DNA of 64,000 nt from Coffea arabica. Taxonomy: Eukaryota; Streptophyta; Magnoliopsida; Gentianales; Rubiaceae. The position numbers and the translations under genes are program-made. Below the pieces are notes generated by a model. That model worked only from the letters and a program-made list of their open reading frames with translations, had not been told where the DNA came from and did not search any database. Where the stretch lies: contig NC_092314.1 in NCBI RefSeq assembly GCF_036785885.1, forward strand, positions 16,389,638-16,453,637. The letters are read 5' to 3'. This document shows, piece by piece, positions 34,132 to 44,779 of this stretch (position 1 is the stretch's first letter; each line of letters opens with the position of its first letter).

Positions 34132-34800
34132 TTCTTTGGATTTAGGCGCATCCGGCTTTCCAGCAGGATGTTCAGGATCTCCCTCAAGTCGGGTATGAGC
34201 CGCTGGTCAGTCCGGCTTTTGACGATCATGTCGTCCACATAGACCTCCATGTTCCTGCCGATCTGGCCTCGGAATAGCTTGTTGACCAGGCCCTGGTAAG
34301 TGGCCCCCGCGTTTTTGAGTCCGAATGGCATGGTTCTGTAGCAGTAGGTCCCCTCTTCAGTGATGAAGGAGGTCTTATCCCGGTCCTCCTCAACCATCTC
34401 TATCTGGTGGTATCCCTTAAAAGCATCCACGAAGCATAAAACATCAAAACCCACAGTAGAGTCTACTAACCTGTCGATTCTAGGCAGGGGAAAGCAATCC
34501 TTCGGGCAGGCTTTGTTAAGATCCGTGAAGTCTACGCACATCCTCCATGTCTGGTCCTCCTTCTTGACTAGGACCGGATTGGCCAACCAGGTCGGGTAGT
34601 AGACCTTCAGGATGATCTTGGACTCCAACAGCTTGCCGACCTCCGTCTTGATCACCTCGTTCCTCTCAGGGGCGAAACTCCTTTTCTTCTGCTTCACCGG
34701 CTTGAAGTGAGGGTCGACGTCAAGGTGATGGACTGCCAGGTCCGTTGGGATCCCAGGCATGTCATCCACCGACCAAGCGAAGACCTGGGAGTACTTCTTA
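34014..34800 (-). pseudogene. Tat reverse transcriptase, joined to gag-protease by a frameshift
   Basis: Open from 34769 to 34014. RT blocks in order: FKPVKQKKRSFAPERNEVI (entry), WLANPVLVKKEDQTWRMCVD, LNKACPKDCFPLPRIDRLVD (palm), DAFKGYHQIEMVEEDRDKTSF, TMPFGLKNAGATYQ, catalytic YVDDMIVKS at about 34243-34217, and FLGFLVSRDGI. All motifs are intact. The upstream gag-protease frame overlaps 34769-34694 in another frame; the reading changes near 34805. Tat elements normally make one polyprotein, so this is more likely a one-base lesion than a programmed shift, though the latter is not excluded. Confidence 0.88.
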
Positions 34801-37156
34801 GCAGAGCTTTCAGGTCTTCCTTCTCCTTGGCGGGCAACAAGGCTCCGATGCGGAGAGCCTGGTTGGGCCGACCCTCCCTTAGGGGGAACTCCTCAATCTC
34901 ATCCTGGGTGCCCAGCTGTTGGGCCTCATCCCCCGGGATGTAAGGCTCCAAACAGGTCGTCTGGGCGACCACCTTTTCCTGCCCCCGGAGTGTGGCCAGG
35001 TAGCAAGCCCTGGCTACCTCCGGGTCGCCGTGCACCTCGGCTATCCCTCCCGGGGTAGGGAACTTAACGCTGAGGTGGTAAGTGGAGGAAACAGCCCGGA
35101 GGGCGTTCAAAGCAGGCCTCCCCAGGAACACATTGTACGGGGACGGCTGCCTGACTACCACGAAGTTGACGGGAACAGTCCGACATTTGGGAGCCTGTCC
35201 TACTGTGACCATCAGGGTGATCATCCCTTCCGAGCTCATGGGTGGTCCGGCAAATCCCACCAGAGGTGTCCGGACCGGGGTGAGCTGGTCATCCCTTAAT
35301 CCGAGCTCCTTGAACACCCTGTAGAACATGATGTCGACCGCACTACCCTGGTCGACGTATACCTTCTTCACCCGATAGTTGTTGGTGACAATGTCTATCA
35401 CGATGGCCTCGTGGTTCCCAGAAGCCAGGGGGACCGCATTCCTTGGCCCGAAGGTGATCTCCTCGTCCATGCGCAAGCGCTTCAAGGAATCGTCCCCTTC
35501 GGGGGGTGGTCGCTTGTTCTTCCGAGCTGCATGTCTGTCCCCCCCTGTGGGACCTCCGGCAATGGTGTTTATCACCCCCGCCAGGTTCTGGGTGTCCGGG
35601 TCGGGAGAGTGGCCCCGAGGAGCGTCGCGCCGCTCTGAGCGGCCCCGACGCCGTCCCTCGTGCCTGTCTCCGTAGTGGCTGCGCCCGGGCTCCTGACCTG
35701 GTCGGCGCACGAACCGCCCTAAAAGGCCGCGCTGGATTAGGTCTTCTATCTCCTTACGCAGGGCCCAGCATCCCTCCGTGTCGTGTCCCACGTCGCGGTG
35801 AAAGGCGCAGTACCTGTCCTGGTTCCTTTTGTTTCGGGGCGTCCCCATTTTTTGTGGCCGATCTCCTAAACCTTCCACCTCCATAACGGCCAAGATCTGA
35901 GCTCTGGGCCGTGTTAGAGGGGTGTAGGTCTTCTCTGGGAGTGGCGGCAGAGCAGGGGCCTTCTCCTTCGAGAGCCGGTCGAAGACGTTTTTCTTGGACG
36001 GGGCGTCCTTGTTCTCCGGGGGGTTTGTCCGACCTCTCCGATCCCCGAGCTCCCGATCTGACTCCTTCTTCAGACGACCTGCCTCCTCCGCATTAGCAGC
36101 CTCGTGCGCCCTGCGAAGGAGCTCTTCCAGGTGCACGGGAGGCTTCTTGGCCAGGTCGTAGAAAAACTCTTCTACCCTGAGCCCGTTCGTGAAGGCAGCC
36201 ATCACCACTTTTTCATCCCTGTCCCTGACCTGCAAACTCTCCGCATTGAAGCGAGTCATGAAATTCTTCAGTGACTCGTCGGGCCTTTGCCTGATGGACA
36301 TCAGGTGGGTTGCGTTCCTCGCGTAGACCTTCGAGGAGACGAACTGGGCTGCAAACTGCCGAGCCAGCTCGGGAAAGCTCCGTATAGACCCCGGTTTCAA
36401 CCCCTGGAACCAGAGCCGCGCCTTCCCCTTTAGGAACATGGGGAAAGTCTTGCAGCGGACCTCATCCGCGGCGGTTTGTAGGCGCATATGCGTCAAGAAG
36501 ACCGAGAGGTGGTCCTCTGGGTCCGTAGAGGCATCGTACATCTCGATGCTCGGAATTTTAAACCTCCGGGGTAGGGGGTAGTCCTCTATCTCCCGGGTAA
36601 AAGGCGAGGTTGCATAGTTGTCCTCGTATGGCCGGGGCCTCAAGATCTGCTCGAGCTCATCCCGAGCAGGGTCCAGATAAAGGGGGTCGCGGGGCCGGCT
36701 CTTGACAGACCGAGCCGGGGAACGCTTGAACCCATTCCGTGTAGGCTTCCTCGGAGAGGGGTCTCTGGGACGGCTCCTCGCGGACCTATCGCGGGAATAC
36801 CTCTCGCTGTCCCCGACCACCGAGGCTCGGGGGCCGGGAGGAGTCCGGGGGCGCTTCCTCCTAGGGGGTTGGTCTCGCGACTCATCCTCCGAAGGATCAG
36901 GGGGCAACTCCTTCTCCTTCCCCTTGGCCTTGGAGGCCTGCGCACCCCCAGCCCCCTCTCCCTCTTTCGCCTGCCGGATTATATCCTCCAGTATGGGGAG
37001 GTTCTCCGTCACAAACTGGAAGATCTGCTGCCTCCGCTCCCCTGAAAGGGCTGAGCCCCCGACGCCCTGGGACGCCCCCGCCTCTTTCTGCTGGAACCCC
37101 TCACCGCCCCCTGGGCCGGTGCTCTCTGCCGTGCGCTTGGATCGCGTCCTGGCCAT
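34694..37156 (-). CDS. Tat gag-protease
   Basis: About 820 codons without a stop. I chose the second Met (MARTRSKRTAES) at 37156, beside the first at 37162. An Arg/Ser/Pro-rich basic stretch occupies residues about 80-190. The gag capsid-like domain follows at about 205-340 (YDASTDPEDHLSVFLTHM, LWFQGLKPGSI, RQRPDESLKNFMTRF). A Tat-type zinc knuckle (YCAFHRDVGHDTEGCW) is near residue 450. The protease site VDQGSAVDIMF is near residue 600, with DQG in place of the usual DT/SG, as is seen in some Tat copies. Gag packages the RNA; protease cuts the chain. The last about 35 codons after the frame change are out of register with RT. Confidence 0.9.
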   Translation of the reverse strand: MARTRSKRTAESTGPGGGEGFQQKEAGASQGVGGSALSGERRQQIFQFVTENLPILEDIIRQAKEGEGAGGAQASKAKGKEKELPPDPSEDESRDQPPRRKRPRTPPGPRASVVGDSERYSRDRSARSRPRDPSPRKPTRNGFKRSPARSVKSRPRDPLYLDPARDELEQILRPRPYEDNYATSPFTREIEDYPLPRRFKIPSIEMYDASTDPEDHLSVFLTHMRLQTAADEVRCKTFPMFLKGKARLWFQGLKPGSIRSFPELARQFAAQFVSSKVYARNATHLMSIRQRPDESLKNFMTRFNAESLQVRDRDEKVVMAAFTNGLRVEEFFYDLAKKPPVHLEELLRRAHEAANAEEAGRLKKESDRELGDRRGRTNPPENKDAPSKKNVFDRLSKEKAPALPPLPEKTYTPLTRPRAQILAVMEVEGLGDRPQKMGTPRNKRNQDRYCAFHRDVGHDTEGCWALRKEIEDLIQRGLLGRFVRRPGQEPGRSHYGDRHEGRRRGRSERRDAPRGHSPDPDTQNLAGVINTIAGGPTGGDRHAARKNKRPPPEGDDSLKRLRMDEEITFGPRNAVPLASGNHEAIVIDIVTNNYRVKKVYVDQGSAVDIMFYRVFKELGLRDDQLTPVRTPLVGFAGPPMSSEGMITLMVTVGQAPKCRTVPVNFVVVRQPSPYNVFLGRPALNALRAVSSTYHLSVKFPTPGGIAEVHGDPEVARACYLATLRGQEKVVAQTTCLEPYIPGDEAQQLGTQDEIEEFPLREGRPNQALRIGALLPAKEKEDLKALLRSTPRSSLGRWMTCLGSQRTWQSITLTSTLTSSR

Positions 37157-37181
37157 CAACACAATCTTACCTACCTTACGG

Positions 37182-37199
37182 TTCCCACAGACGGCGCCA
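37182..37199 (-). other. Primer-binding site, Tat element
   Basis: Minus strand TGGCGCCGTCTGTGGGAA, two bases after the 5' LTR end. The tRNA it matches is not assigned here. Confidence 0.85.
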
Positions 37200-37442
37200 A
37201 CTGAAGAAGCGCTGAGCTTCCCCCAGGAGAGCTGACCTGATCAGCTCGGGGTGTTGATGGGAGAGCTGACTCCAAGCCTGCAAGACAGAAAGGATGAGCT
37301 AACTGAGGGGGCCCGAGGGTGGTCCCCGAGGGCACTCCGACGGTCAAGTTAGTTTTCCGATGAGTAGAGTTCACGGGAAGTAGTAACAACCGGGAGTAGT
37401 TTGCCTATAGTCAGCGTACCTTGTACAGTGGACGTGCGTTAT

Positions 37443-37450
37443 CATTTATA
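37443..37450 (-). promoter_or_regulatory. TATA box of the Tat 5' LTR
   Basis: Minus strand TATAAATG, about 225 bp into the LTR and 240 bp before its end; a copy sits in the other LTR. Confidence 0.6.
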
Positions 37451-37638
37451 CCTGCAAGGGAGTCCGACCTCCGCACGACGCGGGACTTGCCCAGTATAGA
37501 TAGTATCCCGCACTCAGGGGGATTACCCCCGACCTCTTCGGGATGGACCTTCGCCTCCCCTGGGAGCCCTAGTCGGTACGGCCCGAGGGGGCTCCCAGGG
37601 GTCTGAGGGCCAAGGCCCAACTCGGCCATTCCTGGGCT

Positions 37639-37647
37639 GCCACGTGT
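37639..37647 (-). promoter_or_regulatory. G-box/ABRE-like motif in the Tat LTR
   Basis: Minus strand ACACGTGGC, about 190 bp upstream of the LTR TATA box, contains the ACGTGGC core that plant bZIP factors bind. Same motif in the 3' LTR near 27735-27743. Function is inferred from the motif only. Confidence 0.4.
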
Positions 37648-37672
37648 CTGGGCCCAGAATGGGGCCTCTGCA

Positions 37673-37677
37673 AGCTG
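37673..37677. other. Target-site duplication AGCTG (right), Tat element
   Basis: Same five bases as 27293-27297; the host sequence resumes at 37678. Confidence 0.92.
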
Positions 37678-37941
37678 CAAATCAAGATTTCAAGCATTAG
37701 TACGAGAAGACATCCTTTTCCATGCTAGTGGGCGCAGCACATATAGTATAACTTTTCTCTTGCTTCCGTTTTTTTTTTTTGGGTCTACAATGGATTCTGA
37801 ATGATAGAAACAAGTTAGCTTACAAGACTTCGTTCAAAATAAAAAAAAACTTATCTAAACTAGAAAAAACAAAAGAACTTCAACTTGCGGGCTGTAATAA
37901 ATTCTCGAGTGTACCTGTGGCTATTAAGCTTGAACATTTTC

Positions 37942-40900
37942 TTATTGTGCCCTGACACCAAGGAAAACATCCTTAATAAGATGTAATTTTCTGGCAACTT
38001 CATTCATATGCATCCGATCATTTGGCAATTTTGCAGAGCACTTCAGTCCGATTTTTAATAGGGAAATAATGCAATCAATCTCTCTTCCACCATTATTAGT
38101 TTCCTCTCCACGAGTAATTTTACTGTTTTCATTTCTTCCTTCAGAAAGAAGCGACAGGTCCACGATCTGGGAGACTTGTTCATGCAAAGCCCTGTTAACA
38201 TAGTTATGTATATCTAGCTCATCCATGAACATATCATCTGTTGGCCTCCTCTTTGTGATCATCTCTAGCAAAAGAATGTCGTAGCTGTAGACATCCCTTG
38301 GAGTTGATACCGCATGACCCATTCCGTACTCTGAATTTTGTTTCTAGATATATCATTGGAATGTTGTACAGGAGAAACTATATATATATATATATATATA
38401 TATAATCTAAGGGAGTAAATTAAATATAGCTGCTATGTTTAAGTACTAGTTTGTAAATAAGACATGATTGAAATTGTTAAAATGAATCACTATACATTTT
38501 TGCCTTTTCCATATGGACGTCAGAGATTTTCTTGCCTTTTGTTTCAATAATATGTATATTTTTCTTGTTTTATACTATTATTATTTAATATTAGCTTTAA
38601 TTTGCATTGCAAAGTTATGTTGACCTCTCCTATAACTGTTTAACAGAATTTTATATTCAAAAGGAAGTATAAAAAGTTTAAAAAATCTGATGGAAAATAT
38701 GATAAAAGAAAGAATTAAGATAACCCGTGAAAGTGCCAAATTTAAGTGCCGAACAGTAGTCTGTGCACAATTAAGTAACACTTTGACTGTAAACATTCGC
38801 AATTACCTGGAGCTGCGTAACCGATTGAACCTTTTACGGCTATAGAACTGCTGGTTCCCTGCTCGGAAGATCTGTTGTAGGGTTTTGGGAGGAGCCTTGC
38901 CAATCCAAAATCACCCACATGGGCAACAAGATCATTGTCAAGAAGAATATTACTTGGTTTTAGATCACAGTGAACAATCCTGCTTCGCAGTGGTCGCGAA
39001 GATATTGCAACGCTGAAGCCACATCAATTGCAATATTTAGCTTCTGAAGAAGATTAAGACTTCTTGAGCTTGTTGCTTGATCAGCTGTCTCTGCAGGATG
39101 CAACCACAAGTCCAGATTCCCATTTTCCAAAAACCCATAGACTAGAGCTTTGAATTCATCACCCTTGGAATCAATACTGGAGCAATAACTCACGATAGAG
39201 ATGAGGTTTCTATGGCGAATGTTTCTCAATGTTTTGCACTCGGCCTTAAAACTTTTGGAAGCCCCATTCTTTTGAAGATCAATAACTTTGACTGCTACGG
39301 GCTTATTGCCATGTTTTTCTAGTGTGCCTTTGTAGACAGCTCCAAAATTTCCTGAACCAATTAAGTTTTCTGGAGAAAATCCCAAAGTTGCACGATGAAG
39401 TTCATGGTAAGAAATTCGCAAGAGCTTATTGACTCTTGTAGGCATGCTAGAGAATCCAGCCACCAGTCTTCTTTCTCTTTTACGATATACCAAGAAATAT
39501 AAGAACACTGTACCAAGAACCTGAAGCGTTGCCGGTAAAACAATGGACAGCAATATGATAACCTTCGGCTTTCCTCTGTTTTTCCCTCTGATAACTCTGC
39601 AAGGTGGGAACTCCAATTCCGGGATGCCTCTACAGAATTTGTTGTTGCCAATCAATGATATTTGACTTGCATTGCTGAAAATCCCTGTGCTTGGTACCTC
39701 TCCCTCGATGTCGTTGTAGGAAAGGTTCAAGTACCTCAAAAATTGATGCTTCTCAACTTCCTTTGGTATTGATCCAGTCAAGTTATTACTTGAAAGGTCT
39801 ATTTGCTGGATGCTCTTCAAAGAAGCCAAATTTGGTGGAATTGTTCCTTGGGAAAAATTAGCCTGCATGGAAAGATTCGCCAGATTTGAACAATCAGCAA
39901 GTGATGTGGGTATAGCTCCAACAAATTGGTTGTGCGAAACATTGAAATCCACCAAATGTATAAGCTTTCCAACTTCAGGAGGCAGAGAACCACTAAACGA
40001 ATTTTCACCTATTTTGATGTACATCAGTGATGAGTGCGTCTGCAAAAATTGTGGTGATATAATTCCAGTGAAGTTGTTATGAGATATATCCAGATATTGC
40101 AAATGTTGACAGCTCATAAGAACATTGTCAAATATATTGCCCCCTTCAAATTGGTTAAATGATAAGTTCAGATGGTATAGACCAGTGGCATTGCATAGGG
40201 TAGAGACTATCTGTCCTGACAACTCATTTCGGTCCAGACGCAATCTTTGCAAATCTTGTAATTTGCCAAAACCTCTTGGAATGACCCCTGAAAGATGGTT
40301 TTCTTCAAGGGTAAGGAGATATAGGTTGACAAAATTTCCAAATCCTTCTGGAATAGTTCCTGACAGTTGATTTCTTCCCAGGTACAATTCAGTGAGTTGA
40401 TTTGATAGATTGCCCATGACTTTAGGTATATTACCTCCAAATTTATTGACACTCACGCAAATAAGGCTTAGATTACTGCAGTTGGTCAATGATACAATAA
40501 AATCCAAGTCTTCCGTAGAATGACTGCCGAAGAGATTGACAGCAAGATTTAGTAATTGAAGATTTGTCAGATCTCCTAAATTAGTTGGAATTTGGCCTTT
40601 AAACTTATTTCTAGCAAGATCAAGTCGCCAAAGCCCAGAAGCATTGGTGATTGAAGTTGGAAAGTTTCCATAGAAATTGTTTGACGAAACAGCTAATAAT
40701 TCCAGATTTGGTGCACCTATGTTGGTTGGGAGATTGCCAACTACTGAAAACTCAACAATGGCTGAACTATTAAAGATAGAGGCAGGGATTATACCAGATA
40801 GATTATTTTCTGCGGCTAGGAATACAGCTAACCTTTTTAAGAGCCCCATCTCCACAGGCAGCTTTCCCTCCAGGTGGTTGTAGTTGAAAGCGAGTCCAGT

Positions 40901-41509
40901 CAATGACGATAAGTTACCAATGGAGGAGGGAATCTCTCCTGTCAAATTGTTTGTGCTAAGGCTAAAATATTCAAGCTTCTTCAGACTGCTTAGCTGATCA
41001 ATCGGAATTTTCCCTTCTAGCTTGTTGTCACGTACGCTGATATTTATCAACTCTGTGCAGTAGCTCAGGTTTGCTGGGATTTCTCCAACAAGTGCATTAA
41101 TTGACAGGTTCAAGGCTCTTAGCCTGAAGAGGCGACCAAATTCTTGGGGAATCTCACCATGGAATTGATTCCCCGGAAGTTGGATGAACCTCATGAAGCT
41201 TAGATTTCCGACATGAGGAGACATGGTTCCAGACAACTGCTTTTTCCTTAGAGTCAAGGCCATGACCCTTTGATGTCGGGCACTGCATGTGACTCCTTCC
41301 CAGTGACAATGGTGTTGTGAATGGTTCCAGGAGTTTAGCACTCCAAACGGATCATCGTATATCTGATTCTTGAATTCAACCTGAGCAAGACGATCAGTCT
41401 CATTTTGAAATTGTTTAGAAGCTGAAACATGGCTTACTGAAAGGTTCATGGCAACTAAGAGAAGGAGAAATATGTTTGCTAATGTTGATGATGAGCGAAG
41501 TCCCCACAT
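37942..41509 (-). CDS. LRR receptor-like kinase, LRR-XII (Xa21/EFR/FLS2-like), two exons, 1-bp frameshift in the kinase
   Basis: Plasma-membrane receptor kinase of the type that senses microbial patterns. Exon 1 is 41509-38807, intron 38806-38331 (476 bp, GTAATT...TTCAG), exon 2 38330-37942; the junction gives the APEYG motif in phase. Signal peptide about residues 1-31, N-terminal cap with [10 protein letters not shown], about 20 leucine-rich repeats, TM near 648-672, kinase from about 705. Kinase motifs: [27 protein letters not shown] (non-RD), GDFGLAR, APEYG. One base is missing near 38977-38984, so the frame stops at GLFTVI just before HCDLKPSN; with one base added the exons total 3093 bp, 1030 codons plus stop, normal for the family. 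One repeat ([15 protein letters not shown]) seems 5-7 residues short. Pseudogene or sequencing error; the rest looks intact. Confidence 0.9.
38379..38404. repeat. (TA)13 microsatellite in the receptor kinase intron
   Basis: Uninterrupted TA dinucleotides about 50 bp from the acceptor site; likely length-polymorphic. Confidence 0.9.
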
Positions 41510-41638
41510 GGTATTGGGAACTTCGATGAGCTGTTGGATGCGAAGATGGAATAATTTGCAACAAGCTGATGATTGGATACTAAAAGTTTCTGCTTATTGG
41601 GAACGTGGTTGAGCTGTTACGGATTCTTGCGGTTCTGC

Positions 41639-41645
41639 TTATATA
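41639..41645 (-). promoter_or_regulatory. TATA box of the receptor kinase gene
   Basis: TATATAA on the minus strand (context GGGCTATATAAGCAG), 130 bp upstream of the ATG at 41509, giving a leader of roughly 100 bp. Confidence 0.7.
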
Positions 41646-42001
41646 GCCCACACAATCTAGTCTATCTACTGTGATCTTCTGCATTATGGAAAGGCACATT
41701 TAGAAGTGAAATTCCTAATGTTTTTGCATTATGGATCATTCATTTGACTAATTAATTTTCACCTCTGCTTCATTAACCAAAAAATTATAATCGAATTAGA
41801 AGTTGTCTTCAGCCAATCTATCATTGCTACTTTATTGAGCCAAAATAAGTGCATCTCTGTAAAATTTTATCGAAGTGGATAGTTGCGATTTATCCAAAAA
41901 AAAAAAAAAAGAAAGAAAGGGCATTTCGCGAATTATGCGCTTTCCAATGGGATCAATCTGAAGTGCCAGTTTAAAGATCTTCTTACCAAACCAAAAAAGA
42001 T

Positions 42002-42287
42002 GTACTGTGCAATGTCTTAAATCTTAATTACTATGGGCCATTGTTTAGACCTGCTTTTACAAGCAGTGAACTCCGTAATCATCTTCCAGAGATGATGATT
42101 GACAGGAACCCTTCCTTTGTGTGCAATACTTGATCTTCCTAATTAACACAAACCACAAGAATGCTGATATGCTAGAATCTGTTGGTTGGCTTATGCGAGT
42201 TCTGTTCAAACCATGGCACTGGAAGAAGGGAAAATGGTTACTGGATCTTCACATATCGCCAATTAAAAAAAAAAAGGGTTTTATGTA
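42002..42287. repeat. Upstream duplication, copy A
   Basis: Shares ordered text with copy B: CTGTGCAATGTCTTAAATCT, GGGCCATTGTTTAGACCTGC, GTGTGCAATACTTGATCTTC, CACAAACCACAAGAATG, GCTTATGCGAGTTCTGTTCA. Not recognised as coding. Confidence 0.75.
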
Positions 42288-42780
42288 GGGATGGCAATTT
42301 CCGACTAGATTTGAAAACACGACACGAACTTAATACGAAATTAATGAGTTTGGATTGAGACTTCGTAGGTTCAGATCAGAATCGAGTCGAACCCGATAAA
42401 TCTGAAAAGAAAATATGTCGAATTCGGACCAACCTGTGGGTGACCCGAAAACCCGCTTACGAATTAAAAATAATTTAATAAATATAAAAACTATTTTATC
42501 TAACTAAACTAAATTATTTGAACTATCATTTTTTGTCAAAAATTTTTTACTTTTTTTATGAATATATTTTCTAATCATTTTTTTACTTCACATGCATTAA
42601 ATTATTATAATATATTTTTTTATAAAAAAATCCTAAAAATAACAATCCAAACACGGTGATGTTTGTACAATTTTTAATCTTTGGTTGAAAACAAACACGT
42701 GATGATAGAGATGGTTCAGGAAACTTATGAAGGTTCTTATCTGCCTTGAATGCGTCAGAAGGTGATTGACATTTGTATTC
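42288..42780. other. AT-rich insert with GGGATGGCAATTT start, possible degenerate transposon
   Basis: Begins TAGGGATGGCAATTTCCGAC and contains GACCCGAAAACCCGC, wording common in plant nonautonomous repeats. Ends and duplications could not be defined, so the class is open. Confidence 0.3.
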
Positions 42781-42931
42781 CAAAGTCGTCTGCTCTACAC
42801 CCTGTTAATCTCCATCACTTGTTGCTGTTCACTTACCTTGCTCTGCGTGCAAAAAGTCTCCTCTGGTAGTCTGAAAGATGCAAGGGATGAGGGCCCTCGA
42901 TTAAATCCTAGATCAAATTAGTCCAAATTTC

Positions 42932-43284
42932 ATGTCCTGTGCAATGTCTTAAATCTTAAAGACTATGGGCCATTGTTTAGACCTGCTTGTACCAGGTCAA
43001 AAAAGACGTAGTGTGCGATGTCTTAAATCTTAAAAGACTGTGCAAGTGAACTCCGTAGTCATCCTGCTGTTTATTGTGATCATCTACCAGAGGTGACGAT
43101 TAACAGGAAGCCTTCTTTCGTGTGCAATACTTGATCTTCCCAATTAACACAAACCACAAGAATGTTGATATGCTAGAATCTGTCAGTTGGCTTATGCGAG
43201 TTCTGTTCAAACCATGGTACTGAAAAAAGGGAAAATGGTTATTGGTTCTTTACACATCGCCAATTGAAAAAAATGGGTTTTACG
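42932..43284. repeat. Upstream duplication, copy B
   Basis: Same order as copy A but with an internal tandem partial repeat: GATGTCTTAAATCTTAAA occurs again near 43018, adding about 70 bp. Confidence 0.75.
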
Positions 43285-43468
43285 AATGATGACAGACATG
43301 AATTTGGAAATCAGATCATAAATCTAACATGTTTCTTTACGAATTGGTTCATTTTTTTCCTTTCCTTTTTTTTTTAAAAAGAAATCGATATTGAGATGAT
43401 CGAGATTAAAAGCCTAATTTTTCCGAATTACATCTCAATCTTCTCGGAGACTATGGACCTTGGCTTAG

Positions 43469-44779
43469 TGTTAGGTCTAGCCCCAAAAAATTGACCAATA
43501 AGAATAATAAAGTTTTTGACAACTCAATAATGATAATAACAAAATAGATAAATCAAACATAAAGAAACAGAATTTTACATGATTCGGTCAAATTGATCTA
43601 CGTTCACAGGTGAAGGGGTAGAAAATTCACTAAAATATAAAGAACGTACAAAAGAGAAAATACAAAATCCTAAAAAATAATTTCCAAACTCGAAAGGCAC
43701 CTAAAATTGAAAATACAAAAGAGCCTAACTAACATAAATGTTTAACGGTGCAAAGGCCTATAAGTTGCTCTTTTGATTTAATGTCTAAACAAAACCTCTC
43801 TTAGATTGGGTCATGGCCCCCTAAAACTCTCTTGAATTGCTGCATACGACACTTGGGATAGTACCCTTAGTACAGTTAAATTCATTTAAACCCATTATAG
43901 TTATAACTATCAAGAGGAGAGATTTCTTTGTAAAATTTACTTATGTGAGATACAAAGATAAACTTAATAAATCTCTACTTTGGCATGTATCCAACGTCGA
44001 TAAATTGCAAACAAATAGCAAACAAATTCTACATTCTCCATAAAAGTCCCAATGGATCTCAACGAACCACCAAAGTTCCAACAGACCCCAATGAGCCATC
44101 AACGAATCAGGATGCAAAAGACTCAATAGATTCCAACGGGTCAAAAGTCACAAAAGGTTTAACAAATCCCAACAAACTAAAAATCACAAACATAGTAATC
44201 TTACTCCACTTTCTTCACAAAACCCTCAACGAGTTCCAACAGGTCTAATAGCTCTTCTTCAAAACCCAATTGAACTCCAATGAAAAATTTTTTTTTCACT
44301 TTTTTTAGTGCCCAAAATCTGTTATTGTCATCAAGAACCCAAAACCTGAATCTTTGATACTAATTTGTTATGTCTGATCCCAGAAAATTGACCAACAAGA
44401 ATAACAGGGTTCGAAAGGATAGCAGATTTACTATAACATAAAGACAATACAAAAAAGAGAGTACAAAATCTTAGAAACTAATTTTTAGGCCTGAAAGACA
44501 TCTAAAACTAAAAATACAAAAGAGCCTAATTAGTATTAAATGCCTAACGGCCCAAAGGCCTATAATTTGTTTTTTTGGTTTGATGCGTAATCAAAACCTC
44601 TCTTAGACTGGGGCGTGGACCCCGTAAAACCCTTTTGGGTTGGTGCATATTGCACTTGGGTTGGTACCCTTAATACACCTAAATTCATTTAAACCCACTA
44701 TATTTATTACTACCAAGAGAAGAAATTTCTTTGTGAAATTCCCTGATGTGGGATATAAAAACAAACTCAATCCTTAACA
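43469..44779 (-). mobile_element. TRIM-like short LTR element, minus strand
   Basis: Two diverged direct repeats, 43469-about 43970 and 44366-44779, both begin TGTTA-GTCT on the plus strand and the second ends CCTTAACA. Between them are about 400 bp without a gene. Next to the inner edge of the right repeat, minus-strand AGTATCAAAGATT (44363-44351) resembles the Met-tRNA primer site TGGTATCAGAGC, which sets the orientation. The left repeat has an extra stretch of about 90 bp (about 43505-43620). Element length about 1.3 kb fits TRIMs, which move using RT supplied by Copia-type elements. Confidence 0.65.

Larger units (their letters stand above)
27298..37672 (-). mobile_element. Tat-lineage Ty3/gypsy retrotransposon, near complete and young
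   Basis: 471-bp LTRs at both ends, AGCTG target duplication, primer site beside 37202, polypurine tract beside 27768. Minus-strand order: gag-protease (37156-34694), RT, degenerate RNase H, second RNase H, integrase (to 31683). The second RNase H before integrase is the mark of the Tat lineage. The 3' third holds a 47-bp tandem array and, on the plus strand, a spliced antisense gene. I count only two differences between the LTRs (27565/37469 and 27717/37621), so insertion is recent. The element is strikingly GC-rich compared with its AT-rich host flanks. It sits about 265 bp beyond the stop codon of the receptor kinase gene. Confidence 0.95.
37202..37672 (-). repeat. Tat 5' LTR, 471 bp
   Basis: TG...CA ends; directly followed on its right by AGCTG (37673-37677), the target duplication. 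Confidence 0.95.

Noticed and set aside
34694..34810. Programmed frameshift between Tat gag-protease and RT
   Set aside because: No slippery heptamer was visible at the change, and similar one-base losses occur twice more in pol, so a lesion is the simpler reading.
34707..36096. Several long plus-strand open frames over the Tat gag
   Set aside because: High GC content leaves antisense frames open by chance; they show no domain and overlap an obvious gag.
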